From Urechis unicinctus (Eukaryota; Annelida; Polychaeta; Xenopneusta; Urechidae), in NCBI GenBank assembly GCA_034190875.2, contig CM067356.1, positions 33,202,731-33,266,730 of the forward strand: 64,000 bases of DNA. The letters are read 5' to 3'. Below are positions 48,505 through 60,447 of the stretch, in pieces; within the stretch, counting starts at the first letter, position 1; each line of letters opens with the position of its first letter. The translations under genes and the position numbers were made by a program. Below the pieces are notes generated by a model. The model did not search any database, had not been told where the DNA came from, and saw only the letters and a list, made by a program, of their open reading frames with translations.

Positions 48505-50420
48505 GCATATATAACTGTTATATAGACATTAGAAAATGCTAAATTGTCTTGCAAACCTCTGTTAACGTAGTAAATGCAAGACGCCGAATGAGTGCCGGTC
48601 GAATAACATTACCCTGACGTACTGTTGGTCTGCATAAATACTGGATAATGGAAACTGACGCTGACATTAAACATTTCTTGTAAATCTATGCCAAGAGCAA
48701 GCTTCGACTCAGCTTAAGAAGTAATCGATAGCAAACAATGCGAAATAGCAATAAGAACCAGTACAAAAATAATCAGCCTTAATAAAGCGATGATGACAGA
48801 AAGTATATAAATGGATCATAACTCTTATGTGACGTGATCACATGCTTAGCCAAGCTCCAATCAGTTAATATAGAAGGATATTCTGTAACAGGCATCGCTG
48901 ATTATTTGATAATAATATTGTGGACAGGGTGAGTTTAAGGCCTTTATGCCGTCAGCACATGTCTGACTTCTTATCAAGAGCAAACACCTGACAAATAACT
49001 TCATTTCTGTAATAGCAAGTGCTTAAAGTTCGTCGTTGCATTGTATGCACGCGTTGATGCGTTTGCATCTGAGTGTATGTGGAAGGTTGGTCGGGGTTAT
49101 ATTGCGTGTGTATTTAATGTGTGTATTTGCCTGTGCGCTTAATGTTGTGCCGACCTTCACAGGTCAAATTAAACAAAATATAATAAACATCGCTGCTTTT
49201 CAACGTCAAAAGATCAGAAGATTGCTTTGGATGTAATTGAAGGCGCATGGTAATTCGACTCATATATATACAAGGGTCCATGTCACAATAGTAATGACAT
49301 ATAATGTTAACCATGCTTATAGTTGCAGCTCAGTTTTTGCTGAGGCGGATGTCATCGTAAAGAAGTTGTCGTTATAACAATGTGTATAACCGTGAGTAAT
49401 TTCAACGTCCCAACTTGTAGAGATATCATTCCCCCCCCCGTTCAGAAGCTATTCTTGATATGGCCAATCATGTTTTATTCTACATATACATCGAGCAATC
49501 ATAACATTAGACTTCAGTCGATTAACGTATCTCAAACAAAATCCTATCGCAAGTAAAAGGATGCTATTTCAAGGGTTATTGTCTCAAGAGCCTCAGACCC
49601 TCAACATCATACCATGGTGAGTAGATCTTTAGTCTAAAGCAAATAAACGTAAAACCTCAAGATCAATTATATCCGCAGCAAAGTGCTTCTTACCTCTTCC
49701 CCGAGAGAGGGACTTAGTGCCATGGCCAGTCGATGTCATCGATTAAAAATGATAAACTTCCATTGCCACGTGTGGTGAAAGGGGTAATGAGCGTCAGCTT
49801 GTGGAGTACTTTGTTGAATTTATTGTGCATCTTGAAATATCGAGAAATGTTTGGAATCTTACATTTTTTATTACAATGTTATCTGCACAATAGAACCCGA
49901 TACATAATTGATTTGCAAACGACTACATTGGATATAATTCAGAACACTGCGATGTGTGTGTTACACGTGGTGACCCAATGTAGAGAACAAATCTGACAGT
50001 GTTCCGATTAGGTACTTACTCTATTGGTGTCTGGTCGTCATAAGATGTTTTTGCAAACCCCTTATGGAATCTGTCTAATGAGTGCATTGCGCATGACGCA
50101 AATGCGTCCACCACCCTTAAGACCCGTGTTCCGCCTTGAGCAGATAAATTACCTCACCATTGATTTGGCAACACATTCACATGGCAATCTCTCATGTGGA
50201 TATGATTTAAATGCGTCCATAGTTGAAACTATCCAGACACACGCGAGGTTCGATTTCATTTGAAAATACGTTATCTAAGTCTACCTGACGCCCCAAAAAA
50301 CACATTCAATATTCCAGCGGACGGCTGGTTGGTCGCTCAATACAAATGTCTGTCAAAGAGTTACCTGTTAGGCTAACAACGGGTGACGTTGAATATCAGC
50401 GTATCGCTTATGTACTGCAA
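48505..50420 (+). repeat. Modules P (copy 4), Q and R
   Basis: P at 48,505-49,725, Q at 49,730-50,265, R at 50,290-50,420, collinear with 14,345-16,245. R here keeps GAATATCAGCGTATCGC, which is partly lost at 16,230. Confidence 0.8.
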
Positions 50421-50529
50421 TGAATGCAAAAAACAACGTATTCATAATCTATGAGAGCACAATTTACGAAAATCACTCGTCGTACCTGGAATACCTTTGT
50501 TTGGTGAATTTTCTTTATCACTCATAGTC

Positions 50530-50612
50530 AAAAGCTACAACTCTTGCGAGGCTCGAACTAACTATTTTCTGATCAGACGCCCCGTTTTATTGGACAACTA
50601 GACCACGTAATA
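50530..50612 (-). tRNA. tRNA-Arg-like SINE head
   Basis: Counterpart of 16,362-16,450 with a seven-base deletion in the anticodon arm. Good GTTCGAGCCTCGC B box. Confidence 0.6.
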
Positions 50613-51289
50613 TGCAATATGAAAGACCTCAAAATTACTACATTTTCAAAGGGTTAATTTCACTGGCGATACCGTCCAGCACATATTAGAAAGCAAACAA
50701 TTCGATAATGTTACAAATGCATGTATAATAAATGTGTTTAAGTTTGTTTTTAATCAATACAAATTTCTTTGAGAGGTATCACAAATGGCACGTGAAAGGC
50801 AATTGAGCGACCCACTACACCACGGGAATCGGCACAATACATATTTTTGTGTTTTGTATTTGTTTTGAAATCTTAACATTTATGCCAATATCACTGAAGT
50901 TTGTAGTTTGTAGTGCTATGTTGTGTCACTAACGTTTGACATCATTTCAAAATTGTTTGACATGTGTAGAGAAACTTGTGCGGTTGATTATAAATTATGT
51001 TAACTGTGATTTGTTGAATCGGTATGGCAACAAACATTGGACGTACCGCACTGAGCCATTTTCTTTCCTGCATTTTCCTAAATCACGTGTCATTGCTAAA
51101 TGTTAGATCTCGGACAAACATCTGATTCACAGACCTCTGAACTGAAGTCGGACGCCATATCCATTTCGCCACGAGGATAATATCGAATTAGAAAAACTGA
51201 AGAATAGATAGTAACATGGAAAAAACAAAGCATCGTTTTAAAATTTTATTATCAAAAGGGACAGTATTTTAATTTGATTCAATACTATA

Positions 51290-51910
51290 ATATATGACAT
51301 CCAAAGGAATAGAGCTTCACTCATGCTCATGATTCGTCTATGGCTACGCTACATACAATACACAAAAGCATCAGAAGTACACAAAATGTTCTCTTCCAAT
51401 TCCATTTTGTAAATATATCGCAATTAAATGTAACCATTTGGAAGAGAAAAGGACTATTGACCTTATGATGATGAAATGCAAGTTTATATTTATTCCTTGG
51501 GGATAGAACCTCATTCAGGCTGGCAAATATTCGGAGAAAATGTAATGCATATTTCAAATGAGAGCAATCTCATCGGAATACTTTCCCCACTCCCATCTTC
51601 AAAACCCTTTGTCAAAAGTAAAAACCCTAGCTAGATACCTTAATGCCCGAGGCAAGACAAATTATCACTCAGACCATTGGACCACATGTGAAGAATTGCT
51701 ATGCATTCAAGATGACTAAATTCAATTATGTATATTATTTGCTGGCGTTTATTGAAATAGACCAAGAAAACATCACGGTAGACAGTGCGACTGAGGTCCG
51801 GTTCTTGAGTCTATTTCCAACGAATAAAAGAATAAAAGTGTGAAAAGCAGTCCCCTCAAATTCAAAGCAATCCCATTTGGACGATATATGTCTCCTCAAT
51901 AATAATTCGT
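51290..51910 (-). repeat. Module E, copy 7 (inverted)
   Basis: Counterpart of 17,125-17,745. The VDSATEVRFLSLFPTNKR frame is kept with only a few substitutions in the surrounding codons. Confidence 0.85.
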
Positions 51911-52209
51911 CATTGGCGTAGCTCTATGTTATGATCATGCTTTTTTACATGTAGCATATTGCATGATTGGTCATATCATGAATAGCTTCCATACAAAAGA
52001 GACAATACAATGTCTACTTGTTTTGCCAAATACACTGGCACACTGTGATTTATACAAAACATAAATGCACGCCACAAGAACAGAGATGGTCGAATGAACG
52101 ATCACATTTTAGAAGGTAATGACTTCCTGAAGGTTCCACATTTCTTGATATCATGTTATCTCATCGCATAGCTCCGAGAGAAATATTATAGACGCCAAGT
52201 AAGCCATAT

Positions 52210-53126
52210 AAAGCAGACTTGTCATGGCACCAGCTGCAAATATAAATGATCTTGAGGATGTTAATTTATTTGCTTAAGAATAATGATGTATACACCAATT
52301 GAAATGATTGATGTCAACATCCCATAGTAATGCTAGCGTTTTAAGGTTGTATTTGATGCTATGATTTCATGGATCTGAGGCTCCCAAAGCAATTTACCCA
52401 TAACATGGCATGCTCGCATTAATTTGATGCGTTAATTTGCTTATGTCTCTGTAATGATCACACGGGCTATATGTAGCATACAGAATGATTGGCCATATCA
52501 CGAATAGCTTCCTAATAAAAGCGGCAATCAATACATTAATTACCAGTTCGGTCGCATGAACTTAATCACGATAATTGATGCACAGCTTTGCAATGTCATC
52601 CTCCTTGGTCAAAATGGAGTTACAAATATACGCTTGGTTCATACTGATGCCGAAACAATATTATACGCTCCCATACACACTCAATCCAACCCCCAACTAC
52701 CCTCCCACATGCACTCAGGTGCCAAAGCGCCAACTCGTACATACGCCAGTTTCTTCAATCGATGGCATGGAGTGCATGAATGCATTAAATTTACTAAAGG
52801 CTGATCTGTTGGCATGGTGCAATGAAGCAACATCCTGCTCACTCTACCGGCGTCGGGTTTTGATTAGAATTTAGTCATGTGCTGAGGGAATAAGTACTTT
52901 GAACTCAGCTTGCACACAACATTATTGAATAATTATTGTGGCCTATTATCGATCATCCTCCTGCATTCGCGTTTCTTTATGTGAACTGAATTTAATTTGG
53001 CTATGCATTTGATCAAGCCACATAAGCCACATTATTTTGGACATTGGCGAAGATTGGTTATTCATCATTGATGAATTGGTCGTTGAAACAAAGTTTCAAT
53101 GCACAATATGCGCCCCCAACTGCTTA
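52210..53126 (-). repeat. Module P', right arm, truncated in copy 2
   Basis: Follows 18,050-18,976, then jumps to the equivalent of 19,771 at CTGCTTA|ATATCAAAA. The outer half of the arm is therefore deleted. GCTTA and GTTTA at the two old edges share TTA. Confidence 0.85.
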
Positions 53127-54445
53127 ATATCAAAATTTGTTCTGATGGCCAGGGTAGAGTAGGCGCATCAAGTGTAATTCGACCCCATTTCCAAGAAAGT
53201 AGGTAATCGCCGGCCGGCGACCACCCGGGCAGCGTGCCTGGCATTTTTAATTGTGAATGTGACCGCCCATCGCATGATCTTTTGTTGCCCTCTTACACAA
53301 CGGCCGATGCCTAGCAACAGCACTCGCCACTCGGGCTCCGCTTTTATTGTGATTTAGTTATTACACATGGCTATTAGAAGGGTGCCTTTGCTGGGATGAA
53401 GGGAGTATTTGACTGTTAGTACGTTTAAGCATGGGTCAGTCACGGATGCAGCATTTGCCTCAGGATGTTGATGGCCATTAGGAATCTTAAATAAAGACTC
53501 GCTGTTACCGATCCGAAGATAGCCGACAGGTTGGGTATGGCTACTGTAAATGACTAAGAACCTACTTTTCGTCCATTCCATTGGCATCCCGGTTCTCTAA
53601 CGCCGGTCTCTGACATTGCCTTTATGAGAGATGTTACATGATAATATATATATTACGCCGTACGACATTGTGTCACCCCAAATCATGATTGGCAGCTTTT
53701 GCTCATCAGAGTTCATTTCATGCAATTAACAAACTCATAGAGATTCACACTAACATTAGAGTCATACATTTCTCTGTAATTGCCTAGCTTTGTGCCATAC
53801 ATAGTTTCACATTGCTCTTATTTTCAAATCGACGATGGCAATTGGTCATCTGGCGAAGACATTTAAATTACCTTATTTGACATGATCACCTCGACTAATT
53901 TTTCAACATGAACCACGATCTTTAGCTGCGAGCACTAGCTATGCTTCTCATGAATCATTTAAACTGTATCTATCGTTTAATATCTTCCATAACTTTGTTC
54001 ATACCTACCCAACAGAACACATGTACTTGTTAGGGGCCAGCACTAATTCAGTGGCCTTTAGTGACCTAGCATTAGAACTATTAATCCAGTGCTTAGAGTT
54101 ATATTTGTAAGGAAAAGAACACAATCTTACATACTTTATATAGCAATTCATATACGAACAGTATAATGTGATGTGGCACACATCGTTCCATGCCGAACCA
54201 CTCATGCATAAAGAAATGTGCCATGGTCAGTAAATATCGAAAAGAAGGCTGATTCCATCGCAATTACAAAAGAACCTTCAATTATATTTATATAATGCAC
54301 ACTGTAATCTATATATGTCAGATTATGCCTCAGTGACATTCACGCAGCTATTACCTTCGTCAATCGTGTAACCCAGGGCGGTCTAGGTAGGATCGTGGTT
54401 TTTTACTGCGACATCAGCCTTGCAGTCGCACAATAATCCCAGTAC

Positions 54446-54650
54446 CCGACTAGTTTGCAGCTGGTCGCAAGACATGGAAGGGTTTGTCGCTCAATTATCC
54501 ACGACTACAAACGATTGTCAAAGAATGGTCGTGACTGGATACTACTGCTCGTGATTGGTCGTGATGCTGGTCACGTGACTCATTGAGCGACTATTATATA
54601 AGCTCTAACATGTCAGAATATCAGTTATCATAGCGTTTTCAAACCGTGCA
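54446..54650 (-). repeat. Module K', right arm in copy 2
   Basis: Reverse complement of 45,860-46,090. The flank GAGCGACTATTATATAAGCT pairs with AGCTGTTATAATAGCCGCTC of the left arm. Confidence 0.8.
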
Positions 54651-55439
54651 AAGTGAACTCTCATATCTCGTATGCATCAATTATTGTTCGTACCCTTATA
54701 TTCACGTGGTTCAGAACTTTTGTGAGAACTTATTCTTTAAGTTTTCCTCCCAACTCTCGTGAGAAAGCTTTTGCAGCAGACCATGTTTCAAATCATTACG
54801 AACTGAAGTCCGTTGTGAATACAGCTCTGTACTTAAAATGTAAACTCAATGTTATATCTATCTTTGCTTTGAGTTGAGTGCTTGGCATAAAGGTTTGCCA
54901 AGCATATATTTATCATATCCAAGAATCAGTTAAATAAATGTTTATATATGGCGGGACTATGAAGGAGGAATCTGCCTAGAACGTAATGTTTTTTGCTACA
55001 ATGGAGCATTTAAGTATTCTTGGCTTTTAAACCTAATGCGTTCAGGGCCCGATTCCACGAAAATTCTTCATGAAAAAGTAAGAGGTCTTAATATACAACT
55101 TTGCTGAAGCCCTTAAGTTTCAGTAAATTTCGTATTCCTCGAAACTTCTTAGCGACTCAACGGTTGCATGAAAACTTGGTTAAGCTTTCGCCTGTAGGTG
55201 AGTGAGGGCTGCTAAATATATTCTTTCTGTTATTATTCTACAAATATCAGCAATCATCGACTTTAAACCATAGTTCATATAAAGTTTATTTACGTATGGG
55301 GACAACTAACTCATAAAGTCGGGGATATGATTCAAAACCTACCATACGCACCAAATAGTTCATTTCGAGCTGCCCCCTCTCTATGTTTCAACATCCCTGG
55401 TAGGAGGGGTGAATATTCAGGACGCTGAAATGGGGCTAT

Positions 55440-55990
55440 TGGACAAGGAGGAGCTGTAAATTGGTTTGGTAAATAGTGATATACTTTATACTGGTATAAT
55501 AAGGAAACATGAGCCACTGCCGTCCACCAAGGTTGAGTATACACTCGTATTACTGTCAGGCTGTAATGTTGGCTTTTCACCAGCGAGGTGTCATTAAATT
55601 CTGATCAGATCGTAATGTGAAACACAAACCCGCTACGTGCCTCCTCTAATATAAATTACCTGGCGTGATAAATTTAGAAGCAAGCGACTGATTGCTACAC
55701 AATACAATGAGAGACAATATAAAGGCAAACAGGAGTCGACGCCGATGTTCCTAGCTGTTTTATTTACGTGATACCTATTATGTGTTAATGTCTAACACCG
55801 CAACCTCTCTAATAAAGTTAGGTTTGCAATTCTATTATTAGTATTCTACTTAGCAAATATGAGCAATTACGCACAGTAATGTCATATCAGTGATGCTTAT
55901 TGATGTATCAATATTTTTGTTACAATACTGTGGCTGCAAAGGAACAGTCGTCCGATGCTAGCGATAACATTTTATGTTAAAGGATTTGGT
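55440..55990 (+). repeat. Module L, copy in duplication copy 2
   Basis: Counterpart of 22,505-22,985. Includes a TTTATTTACGTGATACC segment partly missing in copy 1. Confidence 0.7.
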
Positions 55991-56439
55991 GAGGCCTGCA
56001 CTAAAATGGTCTGATACCAAATGGGGCTTTAATGATCACAGGCCGGTATAATTACCTTTCCCACCCCATGAGGCTTGAACGGCGCTGGGTATACATCAAT
56101 GTATCACGTTTCGCCGGCTCCATAGCCAGCACATTGAATACCATATCTTGTAACTTTAAACCTTTGTATTGCTACAGATAATTTCTGGTACTTTCATATG
56201 AAATCTAGGATTAACATGGCTGAAGGTAAATGCCCTACTAAATGTAGGTTTGGGTGAGACGGTCAAAACACGCGAACGATTTATCACGCGCCCCGACACA
56301 TGGCTGTAATATCGAAAACCGGTTATTCAATGACTATATAAGCCAACGCTAATCGATGCGAAACTGCTACGCCTGTTAAAGGACCATTCATGAAGCGACT
56401 TTCAAAACAAAAATTCGGCAAAGATAGGCACGTGATGCA

Positions 56440-57078
56440 TAGCTTTGTTTTCCTACTGGCGGGGTGTTGTACACTTCGACGGATGACCATAATGGAATCA
56501 CTACGACATCAAAGATGTTATAATTCTTATTCTCGAATGCCTGGGACACCACTAGTGGGCCCGGGGATAAAAAAAAGTGTACTGTATCCTCCTGCATGTC
56601 GTAAGGGGCGACTAATAGGGGGCTACCAGTTAACCTTGGTTAGCGACTCGTGTCGGTGGGCAGTGGGATCCTTGTGATTGAGTAGAGCGGTCCTTGTGTG
56701 GGCTATATCTCTAATATGCCACTTGGGCCTGGAATTAACCTAGACGAGAGGCTGGAATGGCCTCGGTAAATCGGCTGGTGGTGAATTTCCCTAGGATAAT
56801 CGTTTGCATTTTGATCTGCTTTATCATCACCCACGTTTTGTTTCCTCTTCTTGCCATTTATCCTAGAAGGCGTCTGCTCAATCAGGTAAACCTCTTCATG
56901 TGACCACCTTTCAAGGCGCCATATAACACATTAGTTTTTATGTGCCGTAAAACCCTACACTCACTCACTCACTCACTCACTCACTCACTCACTCACTCAC
57001 TCACTCACTCACTCACTCACTCACTCACTCACTCACTCACTCACTCACTCACTCACTCACTTACTCACTAACTCACTC
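56440..57078 (+). mobile_element. Mollusc-type SINE-like element with (CTCA)n tail, copy 2
   Basis: Same boxes as 23,470-24,150, with GTAAGGGGCGACTAA and CTAGAAGGCGTCTGCTCAAT. The tail differs in length (56,959-57,078 against 23,997-24,150) because of microsatellite slippage. Confidence 0.7.
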
Positions 57079-57600
57079 TTGCCTAGTACAGATATATATG
57101 TAAATGTGCACGAATTCCTCCTAACGTGCCTAATATAGCCTCATCATCAATGCGATTTAGACCTAATCTTCTTAAAAACTTATTCAAATCAATAGTTTTG
57201 CTACAGATAGTGTGTCCACTATGTGCTTTACATCATTAGCGGTGCTTCAATATTTGTAATGCACTTATTTGGCTGACAACTGATGAAGGCTCATTGTTAT
57301 TCTGAAGACTATTAATAACTGAAATGACATAGGAATGCATCAGCTATCTTTCTTGGTGGTAGCCCCCCTGTTAAACTGAATATGTACTAAGACATTGGTC
57401 TTGGGTATATAATCCAACCTGGAGGATACAGTTGGGTCAGATAACATGTGCCGCTTCAAGCGCTTATTTGACTGATTGAATATTTGAGACAATTGTAAAA
57501 CCGTATATATTCATATTGCATTGTGTCTTTCAAACATCGATACAATAAGTACCTAATCGGTACACTATCACATTTGTTCTCTACATTAGGTCACCAAATG

Positions 57601-58117
57601 CATCAAGCATATTACATGGTCTGATTTAAACTCCAGCATGCACACAAAATATTGATTAGATATTTCTGATATTGCATTCGCATTAGTATATGAATTGATT
57701 GAGGCTTGGTACTGTCCCGATGTTCTTGATGTAACACGCAGCAGTAGTTACCGATTTCATAAATCGCCATTCGAACTATGCGATAATGCCCCCACTAAGC
57801 AAAATATCTACTATGCGGCTTTCAAACCAAAGTGGCGGTCCTTCCTGTATTTCGAAAAGCACATAAAGCACTGCATCATTGTTCTCGACGAAACATGAAA
57901 TTAGTATAAAACGGTTAGTGCAAATATTATCAGGAATGCAGTCATTGTCTTTCCTTTTAAGGTCAATTGTCTGCACCAAACACATCAAAAAGCCTTTGAT
58001 ATCTTGCATGTAGGCGCTTTAATCAGGTCGTGTTTCCATCCGTTGCGAATGTTATTATGTAGTAAAAAGGAACAGTAATTATATCACTTTCGATCGGTAT
58101 ATAAAACGTTTTTTTGT
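57601..58117. other. Unassigned sequence at the end of the duplication
   Basis: The duplication match fades after TACACTATCACATTTG. An ATG frame at 57,695-57,898 (67 codons) has no recognisable domain. AATTGTCTGCACCAAA near 57,963 recalls 24,688, suggesting a damaged junction. Confidence 0.4.
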
Positions 58118-58290
58118 GCATTGCATGGCGCAGGTGTTTGTCTAGATGTTGAATTTAAATCCACAATTCAGACAATAGGTGCTTATTTGTGTAGAGATGG
58201 CAAGTGTTTAATTGTGGCGAGATGGCAGGTGTTTGTCAAGATGTTAAATATATATCCAATAATCGGACAAAAAGTGCTCATCGGTGGCGA
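58118..58290 (+). repeat. Module M, two direct copies
   Basis: Bases 58,118-58,200 and 58,215-58,290 share a GCAGGTGTTTGTC(T/A)AGATGTT start and a CAATAATCGGACAAAAAGTGCTCAT-like end, spaced about 95 bp apart. The minus strand at 11,195-11,265 and 45,045-45,115 is related. The 91-codon frame across 58,121-58,396 is made mostly of this repeat. Confidence 0.6.
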
Positions 58291-58524
58291 TATGATGAAA
58301 AAGGAGTCTACGCAAAGTGTAATCGGCAGACCAGGATGGAACATTCCAGTTCGCCTAGATTTTCATTGCTTACTGGACTATATCTCATGTTATTAGAAGT
58401 AATAAGTATATACGTAATTCGTTTATGATGGACGGAAGGACGGGATCGTGATAATTCAATCCTATTTTCCTGACGCCAAGGCAGAAGCGATGATCATTGC
58501 AGAAGCCTGGACAGGGATTTAAGA

Positions 58525-58720
58525 GAATGAGGAGCTGTAAGCAGGAGTGATAAATTGTGACCCATTTTATACTGACATGATAAGGTAATATGAGCTACTG
58601 CCGTTCGCTAAGGATGCATATAAATTTTGGTTACCGTCAGGAGTAATGCTGGCTTTCGACGTTACACTGATGGATGACACTTTTCACCAAAAGTTCCGTT
58701 ACATTCTGATCTTTAGCGAT
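58525..58720 (+). repeat. Module L, diverged fragment
   Basis: GAGCTACTGCCGTTCGCTAAGG and TAATGCTGGCTTT match 22,505-22,690. Ends at ACATTCTGATC. Confidence 0.65.
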
Positions 58721-59066
58721 AATCAATCATATTATGTGCTTCCAAGACAGAGAGTCATCTGGCAGTATCCTAGAAGGTGGTGAACGTAGGGAGCCGGTAG
58801 AATGGACAATAAGTTGGTTTAGAATGCAGCTAAAAACATTCCAATAAGACGGTAATCGCAAATCTACGAAAGGCAGTGTTCACTGGCGGAATGGGTCAAT
58901 AACCTTTGTCAAGTGTCTTTTACTGCGAGAATAATACCCAAAGCGAAACAAACTCATCAGGTAGTTAACCTTTATGAAACTATCCATGTCAGATCTTAGC
59001 ATTAAGATTGTAATAGGTCTTTAGTATCTGAGATTAAATCATCCTTCTTTTAGACATTTACGCTTC

Positions 59067-59625
59067 ATAAAAGCGGGGAATAGCGTCGGAATTGATACAT
59101 CTATTCTGTTGAAACTTATTACATTATGCTTGAATGTTGTATTGACATAAATGGAGCAGTCTATTCCAGGTCTCAGCTGGCTGCGTGGTTTCATTTTAGG
59201 AACTATAAGATATTGACAACGCTAACAACGGGACAAAGTTCCCATAATTGGTTCCCATCAATGTATTTTATCACGGTACGCTTGTTCTCAATAGAATTGA
59301 AGGTCCTTTTGTATTTGAGACTGATTCAGCCTTCAGTCGATATTTACAGACCATGGCTTAATACGGCGGGGAATAGCGTCGGTAGCTGCCTACTAAATCT
59401 ATTGTTAATTATTATTCATTGGATCCGCAGGGAATGCTGTTCGTTAAATCAAATTAGGATGCGTTGCCAAGTTAAATCAGGAAGCTATTGCGGTGCGCGT
59501 TGCTGTGTAAAGTCCTCAAACATCTGGTCGTTTTGGCTGCATTCACGCGGAAGCAGAGCGCATGGAGATCAAACACTGGTTCATGGGCATATTGAAAAGA
59601 TAAGGAATGATATAGTTGTATAAAA
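59067..59625 (+). other. 165-codon open frame formed by repeat fragments
   Basis: This is the longest open frame outside simple repeats (59,126-59,623, ATG start). Its first half overlaps a diverged fragment of module C (59,110-59,370, with TTCCAGGTCT, CACGGTACGCTT and TCGATATTTACAG). The 17-mer GCGGGGAATAGCGTCGG occurs on both sides, near 59,070 and 59,364, with more similarity after it, so the region holds a local duplication. The translation shows no domain I recognise. Some cysteine-rich words (RRECCSLN, GARCCVKS) occur by chance-like spacing. I regard it as non-coding. Confidence 0.5.
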
Positions 59626-60204
59626 CCTGAGCAAAGGTAATCAATATGTACTGGTCCGGAACACATATTTGAATACCAAATATATCAGTAAAACTGGTTT
59701 GGCCTGTGCGTAATTTCACAATATAAATAAGGCAAATCGTAATAGTATAAAAACTTACTTATTCGTTTCGAAGAATGGAATACTTTCTATTTTGCCTACT
59801 TGCCCTGGCCTTGTTAGTAAGCATTATATACGCTGATTTCATCCAGTAGCAAATGTTGTTGAAAGCGTATTGAACATATTATAGACTGACAAGAATACAT
59901 AAGATGATCGATGCGTCATTATACACGCAGATATCAATATGACTCTATTTTGTTATAGCACGGTACGAAAGCTTAACGCAGGATCTGTAAAAATCATAAC
60001 CGTCAATATCAGATACAATATTTCACAATAAAACAACACCGTAATTAACCTGACAACAGTTAAAAATGTGCTGTCGGATATTGTTGATGTCGTGAGACCG
60101 ACACAGTAATATATTCTTGCAGATAATTTTCCAAAATCATGTATTCAATTTGTGCATTGCCAATCGGAATACAAATAGCATACTAAAAGAGTGATTAATG
60201 ATAA

Positions 60205-60445
60205 CCACTTTGCAAAACATAGTCACACGAGCTGCTTTCGTATATTCCGATGTCCATGTTGCAAATGTAGTAATTTGCATCGATTTGCTGAGTGCAAAAA
60301 CCCGATGTAATTTTCAGTCTTACGGATGGTTTTGATATTCAAAGCGTTGACTGGGCATTTGTGAGTCACTGGGGATGTAGACATTCTGAACAATGCAATA
60401 CATGTCAAATTGAAAATGAAGTTGATTGCGTCTAGAGTCACTCAT
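60205..60445 (+). repeat. Module I, copy 2
   Basis: Matches 24,700-24,930 and ends near GATTGCGTCTAGAGTCA, after which the two sequences separate. Confidence 0.75.
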
Positions 60446-60447
60446 GG

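Larger units (their letters stand above)
37040..57600 (+). repeat. Large segmental duplication, copy 2
   Basis: Direct repeat of 5,776-24,680. Relative to copy 1 it has gained the 2.31-kb tandem duplication and the 42,560-43,735 stretch (R, unassigned DNA, H and a tRNA-like head). It holds extra pieces at 44,364-44,508 and 47,688-48,450, and lacks pieces equivalent to 12,741-13,184, 18,977-19,770 and 20,412-20,629. Confidence 0.9.

Noticed and set aside
59126..59623. 165-codon frame as a gene
   Set aside because: Half overlaps a diverged module C fragment and a local 17-mer duplication. No domain is visible and the related C copies do not keep the frame.
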